Shown here: piece after piece, positions 21,646-31,349 of the stretch
Position numbering within the stretch: position 1 is the stretch's first letter
How the letters are laid out: every line of letters starts with the position of its first letter
From: Tissierellales bacterium
GTDB taxonomy: Bacteria; Bacillota; Clostridia; Tissierellales; Tissierellaceae
Direction: 5' to 3'
Length of the DNA stretch: 35,826 nucleotides
Assembly (NCBI GenBank): GCA_030146705.1
Contig: JASLBE010000048.1
Span: 1-35,826, forward strand
Program-made: the position numbers and the translations under genes
Notes under the pieces: generated by a model
The model's database searches: none
The model's input: only the letters and a program-made list of their open reading frames with translations
Told to the model about the DNA's origin: nothing

Positions 21646-24123
21646 ATGATTGCAAAATATGCTGAGGTCATTGTAGAAAACCGGGCTGTAGAAACTAGTA
21701 AACCCTTTACATATATAGTTAAGGGTAATCATAGAGAACTTATAAGGCCTGGTATGAGGGTTGTAGTACCTTTTGGCTTGGGTAATAAAAAATTAATTGG
21801 ACTGGTTGTGGCTGTAAGTGAAACTTATAATGGAAATTATAAATTAAAACCTATACTTGATATAATAGATAATAGACCTTTGGTGGACGAAAAACTTTTA
21901 AATTTAAGTAAGTGGATTAGTGAAAATTATTTGTCCACTTATCTTGATGGGTTAAGGTTGGTTCTACCCCCTGGAGATTATAAAAGTCTTAAGACTATAG
22001 TTGAACTAGAAAAGGATATTGAGGGAGTTGACCTAGGACCTTTAGGAAGCGAAGAAATAAGCATAATAAACTATATTAGGTCTAGGGAAAATACATTATT
22101 GGAGGACTTAAAAGAAGATTTAAAACTTACTAATATAAACAAACATATAAATAAGCTTGAAGATATGAAACTTATAAAGCTTAGAGTAGATATTTCAAGC
22201 AAGGTAAATAAAAAAGTAGAAAAATGGGTAGAAATAATTAATACTGAAAAAAATTTAAAAGACTTAGAAAAACTAGTTGGTACTAGGGCTAAAAAACAAG
22301 TTTTAGTTTTAAAATATTTGTATGATAAAGGAAGTTCCTCAATTGAAAGTTTGATGAAGACTTTAAATATAACTAATAGTCCTATAAAGGGACTTGAAGA
22401 AAAGGGATTAGTCAGAGTTTTTAATAAAGAAGTTAGGAGAAATCCAGTAAAAACAAAAATTGATAGGTATAAAAAACATAAGCTAAATAGAGAGCAAGCT
22501 TATGTTTATGATCAAATTATTAAGGAAATGGACTTGGACCAAGGAAGGGATAAGTTTTTAATTCATGGGGTAACAGGTAGTGGTAAGACTGAAATATATC
22601 TACAATTGGTAGAAAAAATGATAGAAGAGGACAAGGATTCAATTATACTTGTACCAGAGATTTCTTTAACGCCTCAGACAATAGAAAGGTTTATAGGCAG
22701 GTTTGAAAAAAAGGTTGCCATATTGCATAGTAGGCTTTCAGATGGTGAAAGATTTGACCAATGGAGGCTAATAAAGGAAGGTCAGGTTAAAATAGTAGTA
22801 GGAGCTAGGTCAGCTGTTTTTGCTCCAGTAAAAAACTTGGGTTTAATAGTTATTGATGAGGAACACGAGGATAGTTATAAATCGTCAAATAATCCAAAGT
22901 ATGATACAATTGAAGTGGCTAAAAAAAGGATTCAACTGGAAAATGCGAATTTAATTTTAGGAACAGCCACGCCTAGTATTGAAACTTATTATAAGGCAAG
23001 GCAAGGTGAATATAAGCTCTTAGAATTATTGGATAGGGTAAATAAAACTTTTCCAGAAGTTTTTGTAGCAGATATGAGGGAAGAATTAAACCTAGGCAAT
23101 AAGACTATATTTAGTAAGAAATTATATGATGAAATAAGTGAAAACTTAAGAAAGAAGAAGCAAACCATTTTATTTTTAAATAGGAGGGGTTTTACTTCTT
23201 TTGTTTCTTGCAGGGCTTGTGGTTATGTTGTAAAATGTGAAGAATGTGATGTTTCTATGACATATCATAGGAATATAGCTAGGTTAAAGTGCCACTATTG
23301 TGGAAGTACTAAGCCTATACCAAACCTATGTCCAAACTGTAAAAGTAACTATATAAAGCACTTTGGAATAGGAACTGAGCAGGTGGAATATTTAACTAAG
23401 GAAATATTTAAAACTGCAAGAGTAGCCAGGATGGATACTGATACAATGGTTAAAAAAAACAGCTATGAGGATACCCTTACTAGGATGAAAAATGGTGAAA
23501 TAGATATTTTAATAGGTACCCAGATGATATCTAAGGGTTTAGACTTTAGTGGAGTTACATTGGTTGGAATTATTGCAGCTGATACTACTTTAAACCTACC
23601 AGACTTTAGGTCTAGTGAAAGGTCCTTCCAATTAACAACTCAAGTTGCAGGAAGGGCAGGTAGAGATAAGGATTTGGGCAGGGTTGTTATTCAAACTTAT
23701 AACCCAGACCACTATAGTATTCAATATTCTAAAAAACATGATTTTAAGGGTTTTTACCAGGAAGAAATTAGGCTTAGGGAGGCTTTTTCTTACCCTCCTT
23801 TTAAGAACATAATAAGTATTTTAATTTATGGGGTAAATGATTTTAATGTAGAAAAGATAAGTAAGGAAATATATACTAGGTTAATAAAAGCAAGTGAAAA
23901 CTTGGATAAGTTTGACCATAATAAATCAATAATTGGCCCTTATCCAGCACCACTTGAAAAAATTAGGAAAAATTATAGGTGGTATATAGTTTTAAAGGTA
24001 GATGATTACCATATGTATGAAATAAAAGAAATTATAAGAGGTATATGTATGGGGAATATATATAAAATAGATTTTAATGGGGTTAAAATAAGTGTAGATA
24101 TTAACCCAACAGCTATATTGTAA
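21646..24123 (+). CDS. priA: Primosomal replication-restart helicase PriA
   Basis: An 825-residue superfamily 2 helicase that reloads the replication machinery at abandoned forks. Domain order: N-terminal 3'-DNA-binding domain (about 1-105), winged helix (about 110-270), helicase core with Walker A GVTGSGKTEIYLQ, Walker B VIDEEHEDSY, LGTATPSIETYY, the zinc-binding cysteines (CRACGYVVKCEEC, CHYCGS, CPNC), then GTQMISKGLDFSG and TTQVAGRAGR, and a C-terminal domain. The ribosome binding site AAAGGATGA precedes ATG 21646. It is followed by def and fmt with short gaps, as in many Firmicutes. Confidence 0.97.
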   Translation: MIAKYAEVIVENRAVETSKPFTYIVKGNHRELIRPGMRVVVPFGLGNKKLIGLVVAVSETYNGNYKLKPILDIIDNRPLVDEKLLNLSKWISENYLSTYLDGLRLVLPPGDYKSLKTIVELEKDIEGVDLGPLGSEEISIINYIRSRENTLLEDLKEDLKLTNINKHINKLEDMKLIKLRVDISSKVNKKVEKWVEIINTEKNLKDLEKLVGTRAKKQVLVLKYLYDKGSSSIESLMKTLNITNSPIKGLEEKGLVRVFNKEVRRNPVKTKIDRYKKHKLNREQAYVYDQIIKEMDLDQGRDKFLIHGVTGSGKTEIYLQLVEKMIEEDKDSIILVPEISLTPQTIERFIGRFEKKVAILHSRLSDGERFDQWRLIKEGQVKIVVGARSAVFAPVKNLGLIVIDEEHEDSYKSSNNPKYDTIEVAKKRIQLENANLILGTATPSIETYYKARQGEYKLLELLDRVNKTFPEVFVADMREELNLGNKTIFSKKLYDEISENLRKKKQTILFLNRRGFTSFVSCRACGYVVKCEECDVSMTYHRNIARLKCHYCGSTKPIPNLCPNCKSNYIKHFGIGTEQVEYLTKEIFKTARVARMDTDTMVKKNSYEDTLTRMKNGEIDILIGTQMISKGLDFSGVTLVGIIAADTTLNLPDFRSSERSFQLTTQVAGRAGRDKDLGRVVIQTYNPDHYSIQYSKKHDFKGFYQEEIRLREAFSYPPFKNIISILIYGVNDFNVEKISKEIYTRLIKASENLDKFDHNKSIIGPYPAPLEKIRKNYRWYIVLKVDDYHMYEIKEIIRGICMGNIYKIDFNGVKISVDINPTAIL

Positions 24124-24136
24124 TAGGAGGTAAATT

Positions 24137-24607
24137 ATGGCTATAAGACAAATTAGATTTGATGGGGATCCAATTCTTAGGAAAAAATCAAGAGAAGTAG
24201 AAATTATAGATGATAGGACTAGGGAACTCTTAAATGACATGGAAGAAACTATGTATGAAGCAGATGGTGTTGGCTTAGCTGCACCCCAGGTTGGGATTTT
24301 AAGAAGGATAGTAGTTGTTGATGATGGAAGTGGAATTAAGAAAATGATAAATCCAGAAATCCTAGAAAAAGATGGAACTGTTCCAGGTATAGAAGGCTGT
24401 CTATCTGTTCCTAATAGGAATGGCTATGTAGATAGACCAAGGGAAATAAAGGTGAAATATTTAGATGAAAATGCTAGGGAGCATATAATAAAGGCTAAAA
24501 ACTTACTTGCTAGAATTATATGCCATGAAGTTGACCACTTAGATGGGATCCTTTATATTGATAAGATGACAGAAGAGGTATTTTTTGAAGAAGATGGTGA
24601 TGAATAG
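24137..24607 (+). CDS. def: Peptide deformylase
   Basis: A 156-residue metalloenzyme that removes the formyl group from the N-terminal methionine of new proteins. All three motifs are present: GVGLAAPQVG, EGCLSVP (metal-binding Cys) and HEVDHLDG (two metal-binding His and catalytic Glu). ATAGGAGGTAAATT lies just before ATG 24137. Its TAG stop overlaps the GTG start of fmt by one base, coupling the enzyme that removes formyl groups with the one that adds them. Confidence 0.98.
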   Translation: MAIRQIRFDGDPILRKKSREVEIIDDRTRELLNDMEETMYEADGVGLAAPQVGILRRIVVVDDGSGIKKMINPEILEKDGTVPGIEGCLSVPNRNGYVDRPREIKVKYLDENAREHIIKAKNLLARIICHEVDHLDGILYIDKMTEEVFFEEDGDE

Positions 24608-25536
24608 TGAAAGTTATATTTATGGGGACACCAGAATTTGCTGTTCCAAGTTTAGAAGCACTTCATAAGGCTGGATATACTATAGACTTGGTTGTAACTC
24701 AACAGGATAGGAAAAAGGGTAGGGGTAAAAAACTCCAACCAACAGAGGTTAAGAAAAAGGCCCTAGAATTAGGCTTGGAGGTTTACCAGCCAGAAAATGT
24801 AAATTCTAAAGAATCTGTTGAAAAAATCAAATTATTAAAACCTGACTTTATTGTTGTGGCAGCCTATGGTCAAATAATTAGAAGGCAGATTATAGATATT
24901 CCAAAATATGATATTATTAATGTTCATGCATCCTTACTACCAAAGTATAGGGGGGCAGCTCCTATAAATTGGGCCATAGTAAATGGAGAGGATGAAACAG
25001 GTATAACCATAATGGAAATACAAGAAGGTTTGGATACTGGAGATATGATTTTAAAATCATCTTTACCTATATTGGATGAAGATGATGCAGAAAGTATTCA
25101 TGATAAGCTTTCAAAACTTGGGGGAGAGCTTTTAACAGAAGCGATTCTTGGGATTGTTGATGGAAGCTTAAAGAGAAAAAAACAAGATGATGACCTATCA
25201 ACCTATGCCCCAATGCTAAATAAAGAAAGTGGGCTAATAAATTGGAATAAACCAGCTAAAGAAATAAGAAATTTAATAAGGGGACTTAAACCATGGCCAT
25301 CAGCTTTTACTTACTATAAAGGTGAAATGGTTAAAATTCATAGGGCTGAGGTTATAGATGAAAACCCTGATGCTAGCTTGGGTGAAATAATAAAAATTGA
25401 CAAGAAAAATGTTTATGTTAAGGCTTTTAATAGTGTTTTAAAGGTCATAGAGTTACAATTTCCAGGTAAAAGAAAGATGTTGGTAGAGGATTACCTTAAG
25501 GGAAATAAAATAGAAGAGGGAGAGATCCTTAAATAA
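24607..25536 (+). CDS. fmt: Methionyl-tRNA formyltransferase
   Basis: A 309-residue enzyme that formylates initiator Met-tRNA using 10-formyl-tetrahydrofolate. Seen: MGTPEFAVPSLEAL at the N-terminus, VVAAYGQIIRRQII, NVHASLLPKYRGAAPINWAI (active-site Asn and His) and GLDTGDMIL; the C-terminal tRNA-binding OB-like domain follows from about residue 205. The start is GTG 24607, overlapping the stop of def by one base; GGTGATGA in the end of def can act as binding site. glyA elsewhere in the window supplies the one-carbon pool it uses. Confidence 0.97.
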   Translation: MKVIFMGTPEFAVPSLEALHKAGYTIDLVVTQQDRKKGRGKKLQPTEVKKKALELGLEVYQPENVNSKESVEKIKLLKPDFIVVAAYGQIIRRQIIDIPKYDIINVHASLLPKYRGAAPINWAIVNGEDETGITIMEIQEGLDTGDMILKSSLPILDEDDAESIHDKLSKLGGELLTEAILGIVDGSLKRKKQDDDLSTYAPMLNKESGLINWNKPAKEIRNLIRGLKPWPSAFTYYKGEMVKIHRAEVIDENPDASLGEIIKIDKKNVYVKAFNSVLKVIELQFPGKRKMLVEDYLKGNKIEEGEILK

Positions 25537-25551
25537 TGGGAGATGGTTTAA

Positions 25552-26253
25552 ATGATGAGAGGATTCATATATGGACCAGGATATTATAGCACATGGATTA
25601 TTTATGTACTTCCTGCCCTAATAGTTGCTTTTATGGCTCAAGCAACAATAAAGAAGAGGTACAGTGAATATAGTAGGATAGATAGTGGTACTAACTATGC
25701 TGCAAGAGATGTAGCAAGGCTTATTTTAGATAGAAATGGGCTTAGTAATGTTAGAATAGAAAGAGTGGCTGGAAACTTAACAGACCATTATGATCCTAGG
25801 AGTAAGGTATTAAGATTGTCAGATGGGGTTTATAATAGTAGCAGTGTTGCAGCTTTAGGAATTGCAGCTCATGAGGTTGGTCATGCTATACAAGATGGTG
25901 AAGAATATTTACCACTTAGACTTAGGAGTTTTATAGCACCAATAGCCAACCTAGGAAGTAGTCTAGTTTGGATGCTGATTTTTATAGGTTTTATAATAAA
26001 TACAGTATTTATAGAAATTGGTGTGGCCTTATTTTTAGGAGTTGTTTTATTTCAGGTTGTAACCTTACCAGTGGAGATTAACGCCAGTAGAAGAGCACTA
26101 ATTGAGCTAGAAAATGGGATTATGCCTTATGAAAAGGTTGATGGTGCTAAAAAAGTTTTACAGGCTGCAGCTATGACATATATAGCAGCTATCTTAGTAT
26201 CAATAGGAGAGCTTTTAAGGATACTGAGCTATATAAATAGAAGAAGAGATTAA
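25552..26253 (+). CDS. Neutral zinc metallopeptidase, YugP family
   Basis: A 233-residue membrane protein of the Zn_peptidase_2 (YugP) family. The N-terminus has a membrane segment (IIYVLPALIVAFMAQATI), then a segment matching the family core (DGVYNSSSVAALGIAAHEVG). The HEVGH zinc motif lies at about residues 107-111, followed by two or three further membrane segments. The substrate is not known. GGGAGATGG precedes two adjacent ATGs (25552 and 25555); the first is used. The gene is conserved at this place between fmt and rsmB in Clostridia. A hairpin terminator starts at its stop codon. Confidence 0.9.
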   Translation: MMRGFIYGPGYYSTWIIYVLPALIVAFMAQATIKKRYSEYSRIDSGTNYAARDVARLILDRNGLSNVRIERVAGNLTDHYDPRSKVLRLSDGVYNSSSVAALGIAAHEVGHAIQDGEEYLPLRLRSFIAPIANLGSSLVWMLIFIGFIINTVFIEIGVALFLGVVLFQVVTLPVEINASRRALIELENGIMPYEKVDGAKKVLQAAAMTYIAAILVSIGELLRILSYINRRRD

Positions 26254-26277
26254 AATAGGGGATAATCCCCTATTTTA
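26252..26277 (+). terminator. Hairpin terminator after the YugP-like gene
   Basis: Arms AAAATAGGGG (26252-26261) and CCCCTATTTT (26267-26276) form a perfect 10-base-pair stem with loop ATAAT. The T tract is inside the arm, so strength may be moderate; rsmB starts 23 bases later. Confidence 0.8.
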
Positions 26278-26299
26278 TTGTTTATAAGGAGATGTTAAC

Positions 26300-27592
26300 T
26301 TGGTTAATTCTAGAGAAATTACATTAAAAATACTAGAAGAGATAATATATAATAAGGCTTATTCCAATATTGCCTTAAACCAAAATATAAATAAGTATAA
26401 GGCTTTTGAAAATGAAGCATTTATTAGAGAGTTAGTTTATGGAGTTATGGAAAATAAACTTTACCTAGACTATATAATTAAAAAAACTTCTAGAGTAAAG
26501 TTAAAGAAAATCCATGAAAAAATATATTTAATATTATTAATAGGTATCTACCAAATATATTTTATGGAAAAGGTTCCATTAAGTGCTGCTGTAAATGAAG
26601 CTGTTAACTTAGCTAAAAAATTTGGGAATAAAGGCAGTATCGGCTATGTAAATGGATTATTAAGGAATATTACTAGGAATAAGGATGAGCTAGGACAAAT
26701 TAAAATTCAAGATAAGATACAAAATATTTCTGTTAAATATTCACATCCTACTTGGTTAGTTGAGTACTTTATATCGGAGTTTGGTTTTGAATTTACAGAA
26801 AAACTATTAATTGCAAATAATGAAGTTCCAAATTTTACAATAAGGGTAAATAGCTTAAAAATAAATAAAGGAAGACTTAAGGAAAGATTAAGAAATGAAG
26901 GTTATATTATAAGTGATAGTGAGATTAGTGAAAGTTCTTTAATTATAGAAAACCCAAAGGATATTTTTAAGACTAGGGAGTTTAAGGAAGGCCTATTTAT
27001 TGTCCAAGGGGAAGCAAGTAGTCTTGTTGGGGAAGTAATTAATCCTTCCAAGGAGAAATTAGTATTAGATACTTGTGCAGCTCCAGGAGGCAAGGCTATC
27101 CATATGGCCAGTATTATGGAAAATACTGGTAAAGTTATAGCTAGGGATATATATAAACATAGGTTGGACTTGATGAATGAAAATGCAAAAAGACTTGGAC
27201 TTGATAACCTTGTTGTAGAAGAGTATGATGCAACTAAACTTGACCTAGGACTGAAAAATAAGATCGATTACTGTTTAGTGGATGCACCCTGTTCAGGGTT
27301 TGGGACAATCAGGAGGAACCCTGAAATTAAATATAATAGAACTTACGAAGATCTTATATCCCTAGCTAAGCTACAGGAAAGTATTTTAGAAACTAGTAAA
27401 GATTATGTTAAAATAGGGGGGACATTAGTTTATAGTACTTGCACAATAGGTAGTTTGGAAAATGATAATATAGTAAATAGATTTTTAGCAAAAAATGATA
27501 ATTATAAGCTGGATGGAGATTTTATAAAGTTATATCCTAGCTTAGATAATACAGATGGTTTTTTTATTGCAAAAATGACTAGGATAAGATAA
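26300..27592 (+). CDS. rsmB: 16S rRNA (cytosine-967-C5)-methyltransferase RsmB
   Basis: A 430-residue protein. The N-terminal NusB-like helical domain (about 1-140; AFIRELVYGVMENKLYLD, VPLSAAVNEAVNLAK) is fused to an RsmB/NOP catalytic domain with DTCAAPGGKAIHMAS (SAM binding), VDAPCSGFGTIRRNPE and YSTCTIGSLENDN, which carry the two catalytic cysteines. It methylates C967 of 16S rRNA. The start is TTG 26300: AAGGAGATG lies about 6 bases upstream and no ATG or GTG is in frame nearby. It precedes rlmN, another rRNA-modification gene, with 12 bases between. Confidence 0.95.
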   Translation: MVNSREITLKILEEIIYNKAYSNIALNQNINKYKAFENEAFIRELVYGVMENKLYLDYIIKKTSRVKLKKIHEKIYLILLIGIYQIYFMEKVPLSAAVNEAVNLAKKFGNKGSIGYVNGLLRNITRNKDELGQIKIQDKIQNISVKYSHPTWLVEYFISEFGFEFTEKLLIANNEVPNFTIRVNSLKINKGRLKERLRNEGYIISDSEISESSLIIENPKDIFKTREFKEGLFIVQGEASSLVGEVINPSKEKLVLDTCAAPGGKAIHMASIMENTGKVIARDIYKHRLDLMNENAKRLGLDNLVVEEYDATKLDLGLKNKIDYCLVDAPCSGFGTIRRNPEIKYNRTYEDLISLAKLQESILETSKDYVKIGGTLVYSTCTIGSLENDNIVNRFLAKNDNYKLDGDFIKLYPSLDNTDGFFIAKMTRIR

Positions 27593-27604
27593 TGGAGTGA
27601 TATT

Positions 27605-28645
27605 TTGAAGTTAGAACTTAATAGTTTAAGCCTAGAAGAACTACAAAGTTTTGTGGTAAATTTAGGAGAAAAGAAATTTAGGGCAGAACAAATATTTAAT
27701 TATATGCACAAGAATAAGGGGGAGGATATTGATAAGATAAATACAATTTCCAAGGCTTTTAGGGAAAGATTAAAAGAAGAAGCATTTATAAGTAGTATGG
27801 AAATTTTTAAAAGCTTTAAGTCTGAGATAGATGATACCAAAAAATATTTGTATCTATTAGAAGATAATAATATAATAGAAGCTGTAGCTATGGAGTATAA
27901 GCACGGGACTTCAGTTTGTATATCTACTCAAGTTGGTTGTAGGATGGGGTGTTCTTTTTGTGCTTCAACTAAAGAAGGCTTAATTAGAAATTTAACAGCT
28001 GGAGAAATGTTAAATGAAATATATATGATAGAAAAAGACCTGGATAAAGAAATATCCAATGTTGTTTTAATGGGTAGTGGTGAGCCACTAGATAATTATG
28101 ATAATGTAGTTAAGTTTATTAGGCTTTTGACCAATGAAAAAGGAAGGGACTTAAGTACTAGACATATAAGCCTATCAACATGTGGGATTGTTCCTAAAAT
28201 ATATGAATTAGCAGATGAATCCCTTCCAATAACCTTAGCCATATCTTTACACTCAGCCTTTGATGATGATAGAAAAAAAATTATGCCTATTAGTAATAGG
28301 TATAAAATTAGGGAGATAATTGAAGCTTGTAAGTATTATCTTGATAAAACTAAGAGAAGGGTTACTTTTGAATATACTTTGATTAAGGGTGTAAATGATA
28401 GGGCGGTTGATAGTCTTGAACTTAGTAAAATTTTAAAGGAACTTGACTGCCATATTAACTTAATACCTCTTAACCCAATAGAAGAGTATGGGGAGAAAAA
28501 TCCTTCGAACAACCATGTGTATAAGTTCAAAAATGATTTAGAAAAAAAGGGCCTTAAGGCTACAGTTAGAAGAGAAATGGGCCGAGATATTAGTGCGTCT
28601 TGTGGCCAGCTTAGGAGGTCAGTATTAACTGAAGGGGATAATTAA
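27605..28645 (+). CDS. rlmN: 23S rRNA/tRNA (adenine-C2)-methyltransferase RlmN
   Basis: A 346-residue radical SAM enzyme that methylates A2503 of 23S rRNA and A37 of some tRNAs. Seen: the cluster motif CRMGCSFC (CxxxCxxC), GEMLNEIYMIEKD, LMGSGEPLDNYDNV, STCGIVP, LAISLHSAFDDDR and the C-terminal ASCGQLR with the methyl-carrying cysteine. The start is TTG 27605, preceded by GGAGTGA; no ATG is suitably placed. It is located in the rsmB-rlmN-prpC-prkC-rsgA run seen across Firmicutes. Confidence 0.97.
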   Translation: MKLELNSLSLEELQSFVVNLGEKKFRAEQIFNYMHKNKGEDIDKINTISKAFRERLKEEAFISSMEIFKSFKSEIDDTKKYLYLLEDNNIIEAVAMEYKHGTSVCISTQVGCRMGCSFCASTKEGLIRNLTAGEMLNEIYMIEKDLDKEISNVVLMGSGEPLDNYDNVVKFIRLLTNEKGRDLSTRHISLSTCGIVPKIYELADESLPITLAISLHSAFDDDRKKIMPISNRYKIREIIEACKYYLDKTKRRVTFEYTLIKGVNDRAVDSLELSKILKELDCHINLIPLNPIEEYGEKNPSNNHVYKFKNDLEKKGLKATVRREMGRDISASCGQLRRSVLTEGDN

Positions 28646-28658
28646 AAGAGGTGGTAAA

Positions 28659-29411
28659 ATGCTTGTAGGTGCAAAGTCCCATATAGGGAGAGTTAGAAAA
28701 ATAAATCAAGATGCATTTTATGTACCATTGGATAAAAAAATGCCAATATATATAGTGGCTGATGGTATGGGAGGGCATAAGGCAGGAGAAGTGGCTAGTA
28801 ATATGGCCAAGGATATTATTGTTGAAAATTTAGAAAAAAATAAAATTCTTTTAAATACAGAAAGACAGGTTCTAAAGGTGATAAAAGAATCAATAGAAGA
28901 TGCCAACACTAAGATTTACTTAAAGGCTCTAGAAAATAATAAGTATAGGGGAATGGGGACTACTATAATATTATGTTATATAGGAAAGAAACATATTTAT
29001 ATAGGACATGTAGGAGATAGTAGGGCCTATATTATTAGGGACAAAACCATGGAAATAGAACAAATAACAGAAGACCATTCTTTGGTTAATGACCTAGTAA
29101 AAACTGGTGGATTGACTATTGAAGAGGCAAAAAACCATCCAAAGAAAAATATGATAACAAGAGCAGTAGGTAGTAGTAGTATAATAGAAGTAGATTTAAT
29201 TAGGGAAAAGTATGGTCTAGATGATATATTACTTATTATGACTGATGGAGTTACAAATATGCTGGAAGATAAAGAGATCTTAGAAGAGTTTATAGGGTCT
29301 AAAAATTTACAAAAATCTTGCGAGAATATAATAGAAAGAGCAAATAATCTTGGTGGCTTAGACAATAGTACCATAATAGCTATCAAATTTAGTAGTGAGG
29401 TGAAGATATGA
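28659..29411 (+). CDS. prpC: PP2C-type Ser/Thr protein phosphatase (PrpC/Stp1)
   Basis: A 250-residue metal-dependent phosphatase. Metal-binding and structural motifs of PP2C are all visible: QDAFYV near the N-terminus, VADGMGGHKAGEVAS, MGTTIILCYI, HVGDSRAYI, TEDHSLVNDLV, LLIMTDGVTN and DNSTIIAI. It removes phosphates placed by the partner kinase. AGAGGTGGT precedes ATG 28659; its stop overlaps the start of prkC (ATGA), so the phosphatase and kinase are translated together in a fixed ratio. Confidence 0.96.
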   Translation: MLVGAKSHIGRVRKINQDAFYVPLDKKMPIYIVADGMGGHKAGEVASNMAKDIIVENLEKNKILLNTERQVLKVIKESIEDANTKIYLKALENNKYRGMGTTIILCYIGKKHIYIGHVGDSRAYIIRDKTMEIEQITEDHSLVNDLVKTGGLTIEEAKNHPKKNMITRAVGSSSIIEVDLIREKYGLDDILLIMTDGVTNMLEDKEILEEFIGSKNLQKSCENIIERANNLGGLDNSTIIAIKFSSEVKI

Positions 29412-31336
29412 TAGGAAAGCTATTAGGCGGAAGGTATGAAATATTAGAAGAAATAGGTGGAGGTGGAATGGCCTTAGTATATAAGGCTAGGTGCAGGCTT
29501 TTAAATAGGTTTGTTGCTATAAAGGTCCTTAGGGATGAGTTTGCTAAGGACAAGGAATTTGTAGAAAAATTCAGGATGGAATCTCAAGCTGCTGCTTCTT
29601 TATCACATCCTAATATAGTGAATATATATGATGTTGGAACTGATGAGTTAGATGGTAAAACTATTCACTATATTATAATGGAATATATAAAAGGAGAAAC
29701 AGTTAAAGAGAGGATAAATAGGAAGGGTAAAATTACTGTCAATGAGACGATAGAGTTTTCACTAGAGATAGCTTCTGCCTTAAAGGAAGCTCATAGGAAT
29801 AACATAATACATAGGGATATAAAGTCTCAAAATATTATGATTGATGAAAATAATAGGATAAAGGTCATGGACTTTGGTATAGCGAGAGCTGCTACAAATG
29901 TTACTATAACATCCACTTCAGATGTATTAGGATCTGTTCATTACTTTTCTCCAGAACAGGCCAGGGGAGGCTATACTGATGAGAGGTCTGATGTCTATTC
30001 TTTAGGAATAGTTATGTATGAAATGGTAACAGGAGAACTGCCTTATAAGGGAGAAAGCCCCATAACAGTTGCACTTAAACATGTCCAAGAGGAAATAACC
30101 CCTCCAACAGAATACGATATAAGTATTCCTAAGGACTTGGAAAAAATAATTTTAAAATCAGTTGAGAAGAAACAAGTTGACAGGTATAAAAATGTTGATG
30201 AACTGATTATTGACTTAAATAAGGCTAGCAATAGTTATAAGGCTGCGATGAGTTTAAATAATATGGAAGATACTTCTTCTTTTACAAAAGTTATACCAAC
30301 AGATGAAATACAAAGGAAGACAAAAAAAGTGAGAAAAGCTAAAGGGAAAAAGACAAAAAAAGAAAGTATGAAGGGCAGTATATTAGGTGTGATTTCTGCT
30401 TTTATAGTAGTTTCATTAATATTTTTTGCCAAGGGACAAATAGGCAATATTTTTAAGACTACAGAGTTGGTTATGCCTGATTTAATGAATAAGACAGAAG
30501 CTGAAGCTAAATCAACTATATCAGAATTAGAATTAGAATTTAATATAAGTAGAAAATTGGTAGAAGATGGTGAAGCTGGTTTAGTAATAGGGCAAGATCC
30601 AGCTGCTGGTACTAAGTTAAAAAAAGGATATCCTGTAGAAATAATAATAAGTGAAACAGGTGGTAATGTAGTAGTGCCAGAGTTAGTTAATAAAAACATT
30701 TATGAGGCTGAAACAATTGCTAGGAGGTTAAAGTTAAAAATTAATCCTAGGTATGTTCAATCTGAAAACACAGAGTCAGGAATAATATTAGACCAAGATG
30801 TTCCAAGTGGTAGGGAAGTAGAATCTGGAACAATTATTGGTGTTACTGTAAGTCAAGGTCAGGAAACTATTAAGGTTGTTATGCCTAAGTTACTAGGTAA
30901 ATCCTTGTCTGAGGGCAGGGAAGAATTAGAAAAAAATAGCCTTAAGTTAGGGTCTGCTCACGAAGAAGATAGCGACCAGCCTAAGGGACTTATAATTTGG
31001 CAAAGCCATAAAACCGGTGATGAATTAAATAAAAATACTATTGTAAATGTAAAAATTAGTAGTGGTAAAAAGAAAGATATAGAAGAGAATAAACCAGAAG
31101 AAAATAAGGATGATAATATTAAGGATGAGGTTAAGGAAAAACCTGTTCAATTAACAATAAATGTTGCTAAAGAAGGAACAGCCATTAAGGTAGAAAGAAC
31201 TCAAAATGGTGAAACAACTACTGTTTATAATCAAGTAGTTAATGCTGGGGATATTAGGATACCTACATCAGGTTTACCAGGAGCTAGGTTTGATATATAT
31301 GCAGATGGAGCTTTAATAGATAGTGTTATAAAGTAA
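29408..31336 (+). CDS. prkC: PASTA-domain Ser/Thr protein kinase (PrkC/Stk1)
   Basis: A 642-residue membrane kinase. The cytoplasmic kinase domain (about 8-270) has the glycine loop EEIGGGGMALVYKA, Lys39 in FVAIKVL, HRDIKSQN with catalytic Asp137, and DFG with Asp155. A basic juxtamembrane segment precedes one membrane helix (about 323-342). Outside the cell three PASTA repeats follow (about 350-415, 417-483 and 487-552), which bind peptidoglycan fragments or lipid II in homologues. An acidic linker and a small beta-rich C-terminal domain end the protein. In B. subtilis PrkC phosphorylates, among others, the GTPase CpgA (RsgA), encoded directly downstream here. Confidence 0.97.
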   Translation: MIGKLLGGRYEILEEIGGGGMALVYKARCRLLNRFVAIKVLRDEFAKDKEFVEKFRMESQAAASLSHPNIVNIYDVGTDELDGKTIHYIIMEYIKGETVKERINRKGKITVNETIEFSLEIASALKEAHRNNIIHRDIKSQNIMIDENNRIKVMDFGIARAATNVTITSTSDVLGSVHYFSPEQARGGYTDERSDVYSLGIVMYEMVTGELPYKGESPITVALKHVQEEITPPTEYDISIPKDLEKIILKSVEKKQVDRYKNVDELIIDLNKASNSYKAAMSLNNMEDTSSFTKVIPTDEIQRKTKKVRKAKGKKTKKESMKGSILGVISAFIVVSLIFFAKGQIGNIFKTTELVMPDLMNKTEAEAKSTISELELEFNISRKLVEDGEAGLVIGQDPAAGTKLKKGYPVEIIISETGGNVVVPELVNKNIYEAETIARRLKLKINPRYVQSENTESGIILDQDVPSGREVESGTIIGVTVSQGQETIKVVMPKLLGKSLSEGREELEKNSLKLGSAHEEDSDQPKGLIIWQSHKTGDELNKNTIVNVKISSGKKKDIEENKPEENKDDNIKDEVKEKPVQLTINVAKEGTAIKVERTQNGETTTVYNQVVNAGDIRIPTSGLPGARFDIYADGALIDSVIK

Positions 31337-31349
31337 TGGGAGGTATTTA

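Noticed and set aside
29027..29386. 119-codon open frame on the minus strand
   Set aside because: Antisense shadow of prpC.
30235..30699. 154-codon open frame on the minus strand
   Set aside because: It is antisense to the membrane and PASTA region of prkC, with no start context.
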